NCBI GenBank assembly: GCA_023386675.1
Contig: JAEWJG010000172.1
Location: 1 to 11,746, forward strand
From: Actinomycetes bacterium
GTDB taxonomy: Bacteria; Actinomycetota; Actinomycetes; Actinomycetales; Microbacteriaceae
Direction: 5' to 3'
Length of the DNA stretch: 11,746 bases
In this document: piece by piece, positions 1 through 4,924 of the stretch
Numbering within the stretch: position 1 is the first letter of the stretch
Layout: each line of letters opens with the position of its first letter
Notes under the pieces: generated by a model
What the model was told of the DNA's origin: nothing
What the model saw: only the letters and a program-made list of their open reading frames with translations
The model's database searches: none
Made by a program: the position numbers and the translations under genes

Positions 1-2
1 CG

Positions 3-134
3 GCGGGACTGATTCACCCGAGGGACTCTACCAGGCGACCGCATCGGGGCTTTCGCCACCGAGAGACGCCGACGGTCGCGCACGACCCCTTGGGGACCGG
101 CTTCGCGGCCTTCGAGGTCGAGGCCGACGAGTAA
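3..134 (+). CDS. Possible 3' end of an unidentified protein gene (partial, doubtful)
   Basis: An open frame enters from the left edge and ends at TAA (132-134), giving 43 residues that finish in DPLGTGFAAFEVEADE. The last 16 codons have mostly G or C in third position, as real genes here do, but the first half does not. A second frame (from position 2) also looks protein-like over its first 20 codons, so a frameshift or a mere chance frame is possible. It would be convergent with the minus-strand tRNA-Met gene, 6 bp away. I do not recognise a family; without the upstream sequence it cannot be settled. Confidence 0.25.
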   Translation, partial: AGLIHPRDSTRRPHRGFRHRETPTVAHDPLGTGFAAFEVEADE

Positions 135-140
135 GAACCG

Positions 141-214
141 TAGGGCGGACGGGACTTGAACCCGTGACCGAGGAATTATGAGTTCCCTGCTCTGACCAGC
201 TGAGCTACCGCCCC
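141..214 (-). tRNA. tRNA-Met (anticodon CAT)
   Basis: The minus strand folds as a full cloverleaf: a 7-bp acceptor stem (208-214 with 142-148, one G-U at the first pair), D arm 189-205, anticodon arm 171-187 with loop CTCATAA, a 5-nt variable loop, T arm 149-165 with loop TTCAAGT, and discriminator A at 141. CCA is not encoded. The loop reads CAT, so this is elongator tRNA-Met, or a tRNA-Ile2 whose C34 is changed to lysidine by TilS; the initiator is less likely, because its usual first-pair mismatch and three G-C pairs at the base of the anticodon stem are absent. It starts 16 bp after the stop of the glycosyltransferase gene on the same strand, with no clear promoter between them. Confidence 0.93.
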
Positions 215-224
215 GAGCGGGCCG

Positions 225-242
225 GCCCCGTCACTCCGGGGC
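225..242 (-). other. Small GC hairpin between glycosyltransferase gene and tRNA-Met
   Basis: GCCCCG (225-230) and CGGGGC (237-242) can pair around a 6-nt loop that contains the glycosyltransferase stop codon. There is no T-run after it, so it may be a processing or weak termination structure rather than an intrinsic terminator. Confidence 0.3.
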
Positions 243-1484
243 GGGCACGCTGGAGGCCGCATCCGTCACCGGGTCGGCCACCGGCTCACCACGATACAGG
301 CTCTCGAAGGTGCTGATCGTGGTCTGGATGTCGTGCGCGGCGACCGTGCGCAGCGACGCGTGCTTCAGTACGTCGAGCTCGTCCTGCGGCAGGCGGAGGA
401 TGCTCTCCAGCTTGTCCGCGAGGTCCTGCGCGTCGCCGGGGCGGAAGAGGTGGCCGTTCTCGCCGTCGTGCACCAGGTGCGGGAGCGCCATGGCGTTCGC
501 CGCGACCACGGGGAGGCCCGAGGCCATGGCCTCCATCGTCGCGATGGACTGCAGCTCGGCGATCGACGGCATCGCGAACACGGTGGCGCGCGTGTAGGCC
601 TGGCGCAGCTCCTGGTCACTGACGTAGCCGAGGAACTCGACGCGGTCCGCGATGCCGAGGGTCTCCGCGAGCGTCTGGAGGTTCTTCAGCTGGTCGCCGC
701 CGCCGACGATCTGCAGGCGCGCATCCAGGTCGGAGGGGAGCAGCTTGATGGCGTTGAGCAGCACGTCGATGTGCTTCTCGCCGGTCACGCGGCCCACGAA
801 CAGGATGCGGTTGGCCGTCCGCGGGGTGAAGTCGGGGGTGTAGTTCTGGGCTTCGATGCCGCACGAGATGGCGTGCACGCCACGCAGGCCGGTCGCGTTC
901 TCGAGGAAGTCGGCGGCCTTGCGCGTCGGAGTGGTGACGGCCTCGGCGCGGTCGAAGCTCTTGCGCGCGTCCCGCCACTCGATCGCGATGAGCGCCTTCT
1001 GCAGGAACTTGGGGATGACCGTGAACTCCATGATGTTCTCGGGCATGACGTGGTTGGTGGCGACGATCCGGATGCCGCGCTTCTGCGCCTCGTAGGCGAG
1101 GCCCCGACCGACGACGATGTGGGACTGGAAGTGCACGACGTCCGGCTTGACCTCGTCGAGCACGCGGCGGGCGTTGGCCTTGCTCATCCACGGCAGGGCG
1201 AAGCGGAGCCAGTCGTGCGGGTACCAGCGCCAGCTGCGCAGGCGGTGGGCCGTCATCTTCTGGCCCTCGTGCTCCTCGATCCACGTGCCGTGCTTTCGGC
1301 TCGCCGCCGGGGCGACGACGTGGACGTCGTGGCCCCGCTCGACGAGACCGGCGGCGAGGCGCTCGGCGAAGCGGGCGGCTCCGTTGACGTCCGGGGCGAA
1401 GGTGTCGCATCCCATGACGATGGTCAGCGGCTTCTTGGCTGCCGGGGCGGGCGGGGTGGGATGCGGTCCGCTCGTATCAGGCAC
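231..1484 (-). CDS. GT4-family (GT-B fold) glycosyltransferase
   Basis: Predicted cytosolic or membrane-associated retaining glycosyltransferase of 417 aa, the usual length for GT4. After a Pro-rich N-tail (1-18), the acceptor domain begins with IVMGCDTFAPDVNGAARFAERLA (about 22-44; shown in part in family members as the NG-x-x-R loop). The C-terminal Rossmann domain shows FVGRVTGEKHID (229-240), with Arg232 and Lys237 in the place of the donor-phosphate ligands, and the E-x7-E motif as Glu310 and Glu318 in AELQSIATMEAMASGLPVV. The family uses nucleotide sugars, in actinobacteria often GDP-mannose for mannolipids or lipoglycans; donor and acceptor here are inferred only at that level. The start is GTG with AGGGA about 10 nt upstream. 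A 93-bp gap separates it from the transporter gene upstream, so it may have its own promoter. tRNA-Met follows after 16 bp. Confidence 0.9.
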   Translation of the reverse strand: MPDTSGPHPTPPAPAAKKPLTIVMGCDTFAPDVNGAARFAERLAAGLVERGHDVHVVAPAASRKHGTWIEEHEGQKMTAHRLRSWRWYPHDWLRFALPWMSKANARRVLDEVKPDVVHFQSHIVVGRGLAYEAQKRGIRIVATNHVMPENIMEFTVIPKFLQKALIAIEWRDARKSFDRAEAVTTPTRKAADFLENATGLRGVHAISCGIEAQNYTPDFTPRTANRILFVGRVTGEKHIDVLLNAIKLLPSDLDARLQIVGGGDQLKNLQTLAETLGIADRVEFLGYVSDQELRQAYTRATVFAMPSIAELQSIATMEAMASGLPVVAANAMALPHLVHDGENGHLFRPGDAQDLADKLESILRLPQDELDVLKHASLRTVAAHDIQTTISTFESLYRGEPVADPVTDAASSVPAPE

Positions 1485-1542
1485 GTGGTTCGTTCCCTAC
1501 GGTCGAAGTGTTCGGATGGCGAACGGGCACGGCGTTCGCGGT

Positions 1543-1564
1543 CCGGGCTGCAGGTGGGGCCCGG
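1543..1564 (-). terminator. Possible weak terminator hairpin after the transporter gene
   Basis: CCGGGC (1543-1548) and GCCCGG (1559-1564) form a perfect 6-bp stem with a 10-nt loop, about 15 nt past the transporter stop. There is no T-run, so termination is uncertain. It lies in the only sizeable gap (1485-1577) between the transporter and glycosyltransferase genes. Confidence 0.3.
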
Positions 1565-1577
1565 TCGATTCAACGGC

Positions 1578-2543
1578 CTAGTCTAAGCGGGTTTCCGCCG
1601 CGGCGTCGGCAATGCGGTCGGCCACCGGCGCGTCCGATGCCGACTGCGGGTGGTACTTGGCGAGCCGGAACACGCCGAGGATGGCGACCGCGCCGGTGAT
1701 CGCGAACCCGACCATCGCCCACCAGGGGGCGCCCGCGGCCTCGTTGAGGACCACGATGCCGATGGTGACGGCGACGAGCGGATCGATGACCGTGAGGCCG
1801 GCGATCACGAGGTCCGGGGGCCCGGACGAGTAGGCGTTCTGGACGAAGTACGCACCGAGCACCGCCGCAAGCAGCAGCGCGACGATGCAGGCGACCAGCA
1901 GCCAGTCCCACTCCTGGTTCGAGATGCGGTCGATCGCGACTTTCGCCAGGGTGGCGACGAAGCCGTAGAGCACGCCGGCGCCGACGATGTACATGATCGC
2001 CTTCAGCCGGTGCCGGAGGAACCAGAACAGCACGGCGAACGCGATCAGCACGACGGCGAGGACGATCAGGATGACGACGAGCGCCCGCGTCGACACCGGA
2101 AGGTCGCGCGCGAAGACAGCCGCCAGCAGCACGAACGCGCCGACGCCGCTGACGCAGAGGGTGACCGCGATCACCGACTGGTGGTTGAGCTTCACGCCGC
2201 TGACCCGGGCGTTGAGGATGCTCGTGATGACCAGCCCGACCACACCGAGCGGCTGCACCAGGATGATCGGCGACAGCTTGAGGCTGACGAGCTGGAAGAC
2301 GATGGCGAGACCGAGCAGCAGCGTCCCGATGACCCAGGAAGGACGGGCCAGCAGCCGGCCGAGCGAACGCCCGCTCAGCCCGTTCTCGGCGTGACCGACG
2401 ATGGCCTCGACCTTGGCGACCCCGTGATGCTGCAGCTGGGCGCCGACCGAGAGGAAGCAGGCACCGACGAGCGCGACCGGGATGCCCAGGAGCTGGCTGG
2501 GCTGATACGACAGGTCGAACGCGTCCATCAGTTCCGTACCCAC
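1578..2543 (-). CDS. DMT-superfamily (EamA-like) integral membrane transporter
   Basis: A 321-aa polytopic membrane protein with about 9-10 hydrophobic segments (roughly 17-36, 69-87, 92-111, 122-143, 154-175, 183-202, 213-235, 244-267 and 275-294). The second half ends in IDPLVAVTIGIVVLNEAAGAP, the 'DP-L-x-A-x-x-x-G-x-x-x-L-x-E' signature of the EamA repeat; the first half has the matching SPIILVQPLGVVGLVITSI. Members export metabolites or amino acids, or act as NIPA-like cation carriers; the substrate is unknown. I chose the GTG at 2543 because AGGG stands 9 nt upstream, and TAGGGT ends 7 nt upstream, which could instead be a -10 box for a leaderless start. An ATG at 2528 is the alternative. 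The C-tail (about 295-321) is hydrophilic and Ala/Asp-rich. The gene diverges from def with a 41-bp gap. Confidence 0.85.
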   Translation of the reverse strand: MGTELMDAFDLSYQPSQLLGIPVALVGACFLSVGAQLQHHGVAKVEAIVGHAENGLSGRSLGRLLARPSWVIGTLLLGLAIVFQLVSLKLSPIILVQPLGVVGLVITSILNARVSGVKLNHQSVIAVTLCVSGVGAFVLLAAVFARDLPVSTRALVVILIVLAVVLIAFAVLFWFLRHRLKAIMYIVGAGVLYGFVATLAKVAIDRISNQEWDWLLVACIVALLLAAVLGAYFVQNAYSSGPPDLVIAGLTVIDPLVAVTIGIVVLNEAAGAPWWAMVGFAITGAVAILGVFRLAKYHPQSASDAPVADRIADAAAETRLD

Positions 2544-2550
2544 CTGACCG

Positions 2551-2556
2551 ACCCTA
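2551..2556 (-). promoter_or_regulatory. Possible -10 box (TAGGGT) of the DMT transporter gene
   Basis: On the minus strand TAGGGT is followed by 7 nt and the GTG start, the spacing expected when the first transcribed base is the start codon. The inner AGGG could instead be a weak Shine-Dalgarno sequence, so the two readings compete. No convincing -35 box was found. Confidence 0.3.
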
Positions 2557-2572
2557 CCGGCAATGATCCGGA

Positions 2573-2578
2573 TAGTCT
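2573..2578 (+). promoter_or_regulatory. -10 box (TAGTCT) placing the def transcript start at its ATG
   Basis: TAGTCT fits the actinobacterial TANNNT consensus and ends exactly 6 nt before the def ATG, so transcription would begin at or next to the A of the start codon. No Shine-Dalgarno sequence precedes def, which agrees with a leaderless mRNA. An 8-bp palindrome ATCCGGAT (2566-2573) abuts it and is repeated at 2600-2607 inside the gene. Confidence 0.5.
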
Positions 2579-2584
2579 TGCCGA

Positions 2585-3151
2585 ATGGCCGTCCTCCCGA
2601 TCCGGATCACCGGTGACCCCGTGCTCCACTCCCCTGCCCGTCCGGTCGAGCAGATCGACGACGAGCTGCGCACGCTCGTGGCGGACATGTTCGAGACGAT
2701 GGACGAGGCCCCTGGCGTCGGCCTGGCCGGTCCGCAGGTGGGTGTGCCGCTTCGCCTCTTCGTCTACGGCTACACGGACGACGACGACGTGCAGCACCGC
2801 GGCGTCGCGATCAATCCGACGCTGTGGCTGAGCCCGCTGCCCGTCGGCGAGCTGGATGAGGACATCGAGTCGGAGGGCTGCCTCTCGTTCCCGGGCGAGC
2901 GCTTCCCGCTCCGTCGCGCCGAGCGCGCGATCCTCCAGGCGACCGACCTCGAGGGCAACGAGTACGAGGTGCGCGCCGAGGGCTGGCTGGCCCGCATCTT
3001 CCAGCACGAGTACGACCACCTCGACGGCGTCCTCTACGTGGACCGGCTGACGCATCCCTTCGGCAAGTCGGCGCAGAAGGTACAGCGCAAGAACAGCTGG
3101 GGCGTCCCGGGCCTGAGCTGGCTGCCCGGGCGCGACCACCTCGAGGACTGA
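2585..3151 (+). CDS. def: Peptide deformylase
   Basis: Removes the N-terminal formyl group from nascent proteins in the cytosol, using a metal ion (usually Fe2+). All three family motifs are present in the 188-aa product: GVGLAGPQ (44-51, G-Φ-G-Φ-A-A-P-Q with Gly in place of the second Ala), EGCLS (97-101, metal ligand Cys99) and QHEYDHLDG (140-148, ligands His141 and His145, catalytic Glu142). The length and the C-terminal tail past residue 165 are normal for actinobacterial type I/III enzymes. There is no ribosome-binding site, but TAGTCT ends 6 nt before the ATG, so it is probably translated from a leaderless mRNA. The gene diverges from the DMT transporter and ends 8 bp from the convergent kinase-like gene. 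Confidence 0.97.
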   Translation: MAVLPIRITGDPVLHSPARPVEQIDDELRTLVADMFETMDEAPGVGLAGPQVGVPLRLFVYGYTDDDDVQHRGVAINPTLWLSPLPVGELDEDIESEGCLSFPGERFPLRRAERAILQATDLEGNEYEVRAEGWLARIFQHEYDHLDGVLYVDRLTHPFGKSAQKVQRKNSWGVPGLSWLPGRDHLED

Positions 3152-3155
3152 CGCG

Positions 3156-3169
3156 GCGCCTACCGGCGC
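3156..3169. terminator. Short hairpin between two convergent genes
   Basis: GCGCC (3156-3160) and GGCGC (3165-3169) pair around TACC, between the def stop and the end of the kinase-like gene, overlapping the latter's TAG stop. With only 5 bp and no T-run it is a weak candidate for a bidirectional terminator. Confidence 0.3.
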
Positions 3170-4035
3170 AGGTCGACCCCGTGCACGCCGTTGTGGTGAC
3201 GCAGCGCGGGGAACACGACCGACAGCGTGAAGCCGATGCCCGGAACGGTCTGCGCGTGCAGCGTGCCGCCGAACAGCGCGGCGCGGTCGCGCATCTCGAT
3301 GATGCCCGCTCCCTCGTAATGATCCGTCAGAACCCGGACGTCGTCGGCGATGGAGTACGCGGTCGCCTGGTCGACGCCGTCGCGGTCGAGACCGAGCCGG
3401 CGGGCGGCGGCGCGGATGCCGTCGTCCTCGACGCTGACCTTGAGGCCCTCGCCCGTCCAGGCGAAGGCGACCGAGGCATTGGTACCGGGTCCGCCGTGCT
3501 TGAGAGCGTTCTCCAGGCTGGTCTGCAGGATACGGAAGACGGCGAGCTCGGCGCCCTGCCGCAGCTCGAACCTCTCGCCGGTCTCGCTGAAGGCGACCGC
3601 GAGTCCCGCATCCCGCAGCACCCGGAACAGGTCGCGGGCTGAATGGAGGCTCGGCTGCGGGAGGGACGCGTCCTGCGCCTCGCGCGCCACCGCCTGCAGC
3701 CGGCGCAGGTCGGCGAGCGCATCCCGCGCCGAGGTCTCGAGCACCCCGGCCGAGCGCACTGCCGCGGCCGGGTCGGCGTCGGCGGCGTACCGGACGCCCT
3801 CGGCCTGCGCCACGAGCCGGGAGACGGACTGGATGGCCACGTCGCCGAGGTCGCCGACGATGCGGAAGCGACCCGCCTGCTCGGCGAGGTCGAGCTCGCG
3901 GTCGATGCGGTCCCACTCGGACTCCTGACGGGCGTCGCGCAGCCGGCGGTGCCGCGTCCGCTCCGCGAGCCACAGCACGACGAAGGCGAGTGCGGCGACG
4001 ACCGCGATCGCGGCGATCACCCCGGCGGCATCCAT
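3160..4035 (-). CDS. Histidine-kinase-like membrane protein lacking the phosphoacceptor His
   Basis: A 291-aa relative of LiaS/DesK/NarX sensor kinases with one N-terminal TM segment (4-24). Its dimerisation region aligns without gaps to the kinase encoded at 4925-6163: RFRIVGDLGDVAIQSVS (57-72) against RLRIARELHDVLAHSLS. The phosphoacceptor His is Gly64, and the second His of the motif is Gln69. The HATPase part is kept: N box SLENALKH (Asn176), DDG (204-206), and a G2-like GAGIIEMRDRAALFGG (242-257). It therefore probably binds ATP but cannot autophosphorylate by the normal route; a sensor, scaffold or inhibitor role is inference. The ATG at 4035 is chosen for the AAGGAG 7 nt upstream; longer readings lack family similarity. 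It lies 80 bp after the SHOCT gene, with a strong hairpin between. No response regulator gene is adjacent on this strand. Confidence 0.85.
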   Translation of the reverse strand: MDAAGVIAAIAVVAALAFVVLWLAERTRHRRLRDARQESEWDRIDRELDLAEQAGRFRIVGDLGDVAIQSVSRLVAQAEGVRYAADADPAAAVRSAGVLETSARDALADLRRLQAVAREAQDASLPQPSLHSARDLFRVLRDAGLAVAFSETGERFELRQGAELAVFRILQTSLENALKHGGPGTNASVAFAWTGEGLKVSVEDDGIRAAARRLGLDRDGVDQATAYSIADDVRVLTDHYEGAGIIEMRDRAALFGGTLHAQTVPGIGFTLSVVFPALRHHNGVHGVDLRR

Positions 4036-4050
4036 CCCGCACTCCTTCCC

Positions 4051-4096
4051 GCCGCGCGCTCGCGCGGCCCCGTCGATCGTACCGGGGCCGCGCGAG
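4051..4096 (-). promoter_or_regulatory. Two mutually exclusive stem-loops ahead of the kinase-like gene
   Basis: A perfect 14-bp inverted repeat (4059-4072 with 4083-4096, 10-nt loop) stands 20 nt after the SHOCT stop. Its downstream arm can instead pair with the next segment: 4061-4068 with 4051-4058, 8 bp, 2-nt loop. The first stem looks like a terminator or attenuator without a T-run, the second like its competitor. The ribosome-binding site of the kinase-like gene follows directly and is not itself in either stem. Confidence 0.5.
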
Positions 4097-4115
4097 GGGC
4101 GTCGTCCGTCGCGGA

Positions 4116-4436
4116 TCAGGCGCTGTCGCGGTTGGCGCGCAGCACCTCCAACCGGGCGCGGTACTCCTGCTCGTCGATGTCGCCGTTCGCGTAGCGCTGC
4201 GCGAGCGTCTGCTCGGCCGAGCGGGTCGCTCCGCGCGGTCCCCACGGTCCGTAGCCGCCGTACCCGCCGCGCTCCGCGGCCGCACGGCGCCAGCGCCGGC
4301 CGAGCAGGCCGAAGACGAGCACGAACACGAGGATCCAGAAGATCGGGATGAAGATCCACCACCAGCCGACGAACGGCGGTCCGTACCCGGCGACGCAGGG
4401 GACTGCGGCGACGGCGGTGGCCAGTGTGCTGAGCAT
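4116..4436 (-). CDS. Small membrane protein with C-terminal SHOCT domain
   Basis: A 106-aa protein with three parts: a short N-terminus, one strongly hydrophobic, Trp-rich TM segment (about 24-46), a basic stop-transfer (RRWRRAAAER) with a Gly/Tyr/Pro linker (57-70), and a SHOCT motif AEQTLAQRYANGDIDEQEYR (74-93) followed by ARLEVLR. SHOCT ('short C-terminal') domains are common in small actinobacterial membrane or oligomerising proteins; no enzymatic role is known. It probably sits in the membrane with SHOCT in the cytosol. The gene precedes the His-less kinase-like gene in the same direction and diverges from the acidic-protein gene, so it may be part of the same envelope-response module. 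The ATG at 4436 has only a weak GGA upstream. Confidence 0.85.
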   Translation of the reverse strand: MLSTLATAVAAVPCVAGYGPPFVGWWWIFIPIFWILVFVLVFGLLGRRWRRAAAERGGYGGYGPWGPRGATRSAEQTLAQRYANGDIDEQEYRARLEVLRANRDSA

Positions 4437-4511
4437 GATGTGTCCAATCGGTGTGGTCCGCGCCTGTCGCGGACGTCACTGTCAGCCTCGCCGCGGACGC
4501 GCTGCGGCGAA

Positions 4512-4527
4512 TCCGCCGCCGGGAGCG
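4512..4527. promoter_or_regulatory. Degenerate copy of the operator-like site
   Basis: TCCGCCGCCGGGAGCG matches the site at 4536-4551 at 13 of 16 positions, 24 bp upstream, including an 11-bp exact direct repeat (4516-4526 and 4540-4550). The left half-site is eroded. It may be a weak second binding site or simple drift in GC-rich DNA. Confidence 0.25.
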
Positions 4528-4535
4528 ATCCGCGG

Positions 4536-4551
4536 TACTCCGCCGGGAGCA
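4536..4551. promoter_or_regulatory. Operator-like palindrome, copy 1 (TACTCC-N4-GGAGCA)
   Basis: TACTCCGCCGGGAGCA is an imperfect palindrome in the divergent region between the SHOCT gene and the acidic-protein gene. It matches the perfect palindrome at 4841-4856 at 13 of 16 positions. Its centre lies 66.5 bp before the predicted start of the acidic-protein mRNA. Binding by the response regulator at 6160-6822 is an inference. Confidence 0.5.
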
Positions 4552-4597
4552 GGCACCTGCCGCGATCGACCCCTGTCGGGAGGTCGCTCCTCGGACG

Positions 4598-4603
4598 TAC
4601 GAT
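4598..4603 (+). promoter_or_regulatory. -10 box (TACGAT) of the acidic-protein gene
   Basis: TACGAT fits TANNNT and ends 6 nt before the ATG at 4610, the same geometry as for def and the sensor kinase gene. There is no Shine-Dalgarno sequence in the 6-nt gap, so a leaderless mRNA is expected. No good -35 box is seen, which would suit an activated promoter. Confidence 0.5.
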
Positions 4604-4609
4604 GCGCGC

Positions 4610-4819
4610 ATGGAGCACGAGGACGGACGGCACGACGCACGCGACTTCTCGGAGGAGGAGCCGGACGACGCGGTGGGCGAGTACGAGAACGACGACGACG
4701 AGGTCCGTGCGTCGGAGGAACGGGAGGCCGGCCTCACCTCCTTCGGCGGCCCTGCCTTCGGCGAACTGTTCGGCCACCATCGGGACGACGAGGGGTTCAA
4801 CGCTCAGAACAACCCGTGA
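4610..4819 (+). CDS. Small, highly acidic protein of unknown function
   Basis: A 69-aa protein dominated by Glu and Asp in its first 40 residues (SEEEPDDAVGEYENDDDEV, 14-32). A short less charged stretch follows, GLTSFGGPAFGELFGHH (41-57), and an Asn-rich end. There is no signal peptide, TM segment or cysteine. I do not recognise a family. The reading frame is open upstream to 4451, but the start is taken at 4610 because TACGAT lies 6 nt before it and the upstream codons look non-coding. It stands 105 bp before the two-component operon in the same direction, with a related palindrome upstream of both. Co-regulation, and perhaps a role as an accessory or cytosolic binding partner, is inferred only from position. 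Confidence 0.65.
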   Translation: MEHEDGRHDARDFSEEEPDDAVGEYENDDDEVRASEEREAGLTSFGGPAFGELFGHHRDDEGFNAQNNP

Positions 4820-4825
4820 GGGCGC

Positions 4826-4840
4826 CGGGCCGGAGGCCCG
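4826..4840 (+). terminator. Hairpin after the acidic-protein gene
   Basis: CGGGCC (4826-4831) and GGCCCG (4835-4840) form a 6-bp stem with loop GGA, 6 nt after the stop codon. There is no T-run. The palindrome at 4841-4856 begins at the next base and could act as a second stem in the RNA. Confidence 0.4.
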
Positions 4841-4856
4841 TACTCCCCGGGGAGTA
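4841..4856. promoter_or_regulatory. Operator-like palindrome, copy 2 (perfect, 16 bp)
   Basis: TACTCCCCGGGGAGTA is a perfect inverted repeat upstream of the two-component operon. Its centre is 76.5 bp before the predicted transcription start at 4925. That is exactly 10 bp further than copy 1 is from its promoter, so both sites would lie on the same face of the helix relative to polymerase. This suggests autoregulation by the adjacent LuxR-type regulator; a terminator stem is the alternative. Confidence 0.55.
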
Positions 4857-4912
4857 GCCGCGCAGGCGCCGTGAGACGCCCGGCGGCGGATGTGCACCCC
4901 AGGCGGCGTGAT

Positions 4913-4918
4913 TAGCAT
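4913..4918 (+). promoter_or_regulatory. -10 box (TAGCAT) of the two-component operon
   Basis: TAGCAT fits TANNNT and ends 6 nt before the ATG at 4925. The gap itself is GAGGAG, which looks like a ribosome-binding site but touches the ATG, too close to work as one. A leaderless transcript starting at the ATG explains the arrangement better. Confidence 0.5.
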
Positions 4919-4924
4919 GAGGAG

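Noticed and set aside
25..30. TAGAGT on the minus strand as a promoter for a gene beyond the left edge
   Set aside because: The hexamer matches the tRNA-Asn -10 box, but no -35 element is found at 16-19 bp and no gene start is visible downstream within the window.
333..1586. Long + strand open frame of 417 codons opposite the glycosyltransferase gene
   Set aside because: It is the antisense shadow of a gene with intact GT4 motifs. Its own product is a low-complexity Arg/Asp/Val/Gly-rich sequence with no family features, as GC-rich antisense frames give.
3160..4800. Kinase-like gene read as one 546-residue protein
   Set aside because: The extra N-terminal 255 residues are a basic low-complexity reading across the SHOCT gene and the divergent promoter. 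The AAGGAG site before the ATG at 4035 and the TM segment right after it support the short form.
4451..4819. Acidic-protein gene extended to 122 residues
   Set aside because: The extension runs through the operator-like sites and the -10 box at 4598-4603, and its composition is unlike the acidic part. The ATG at 4610 fits the promoter spacing.
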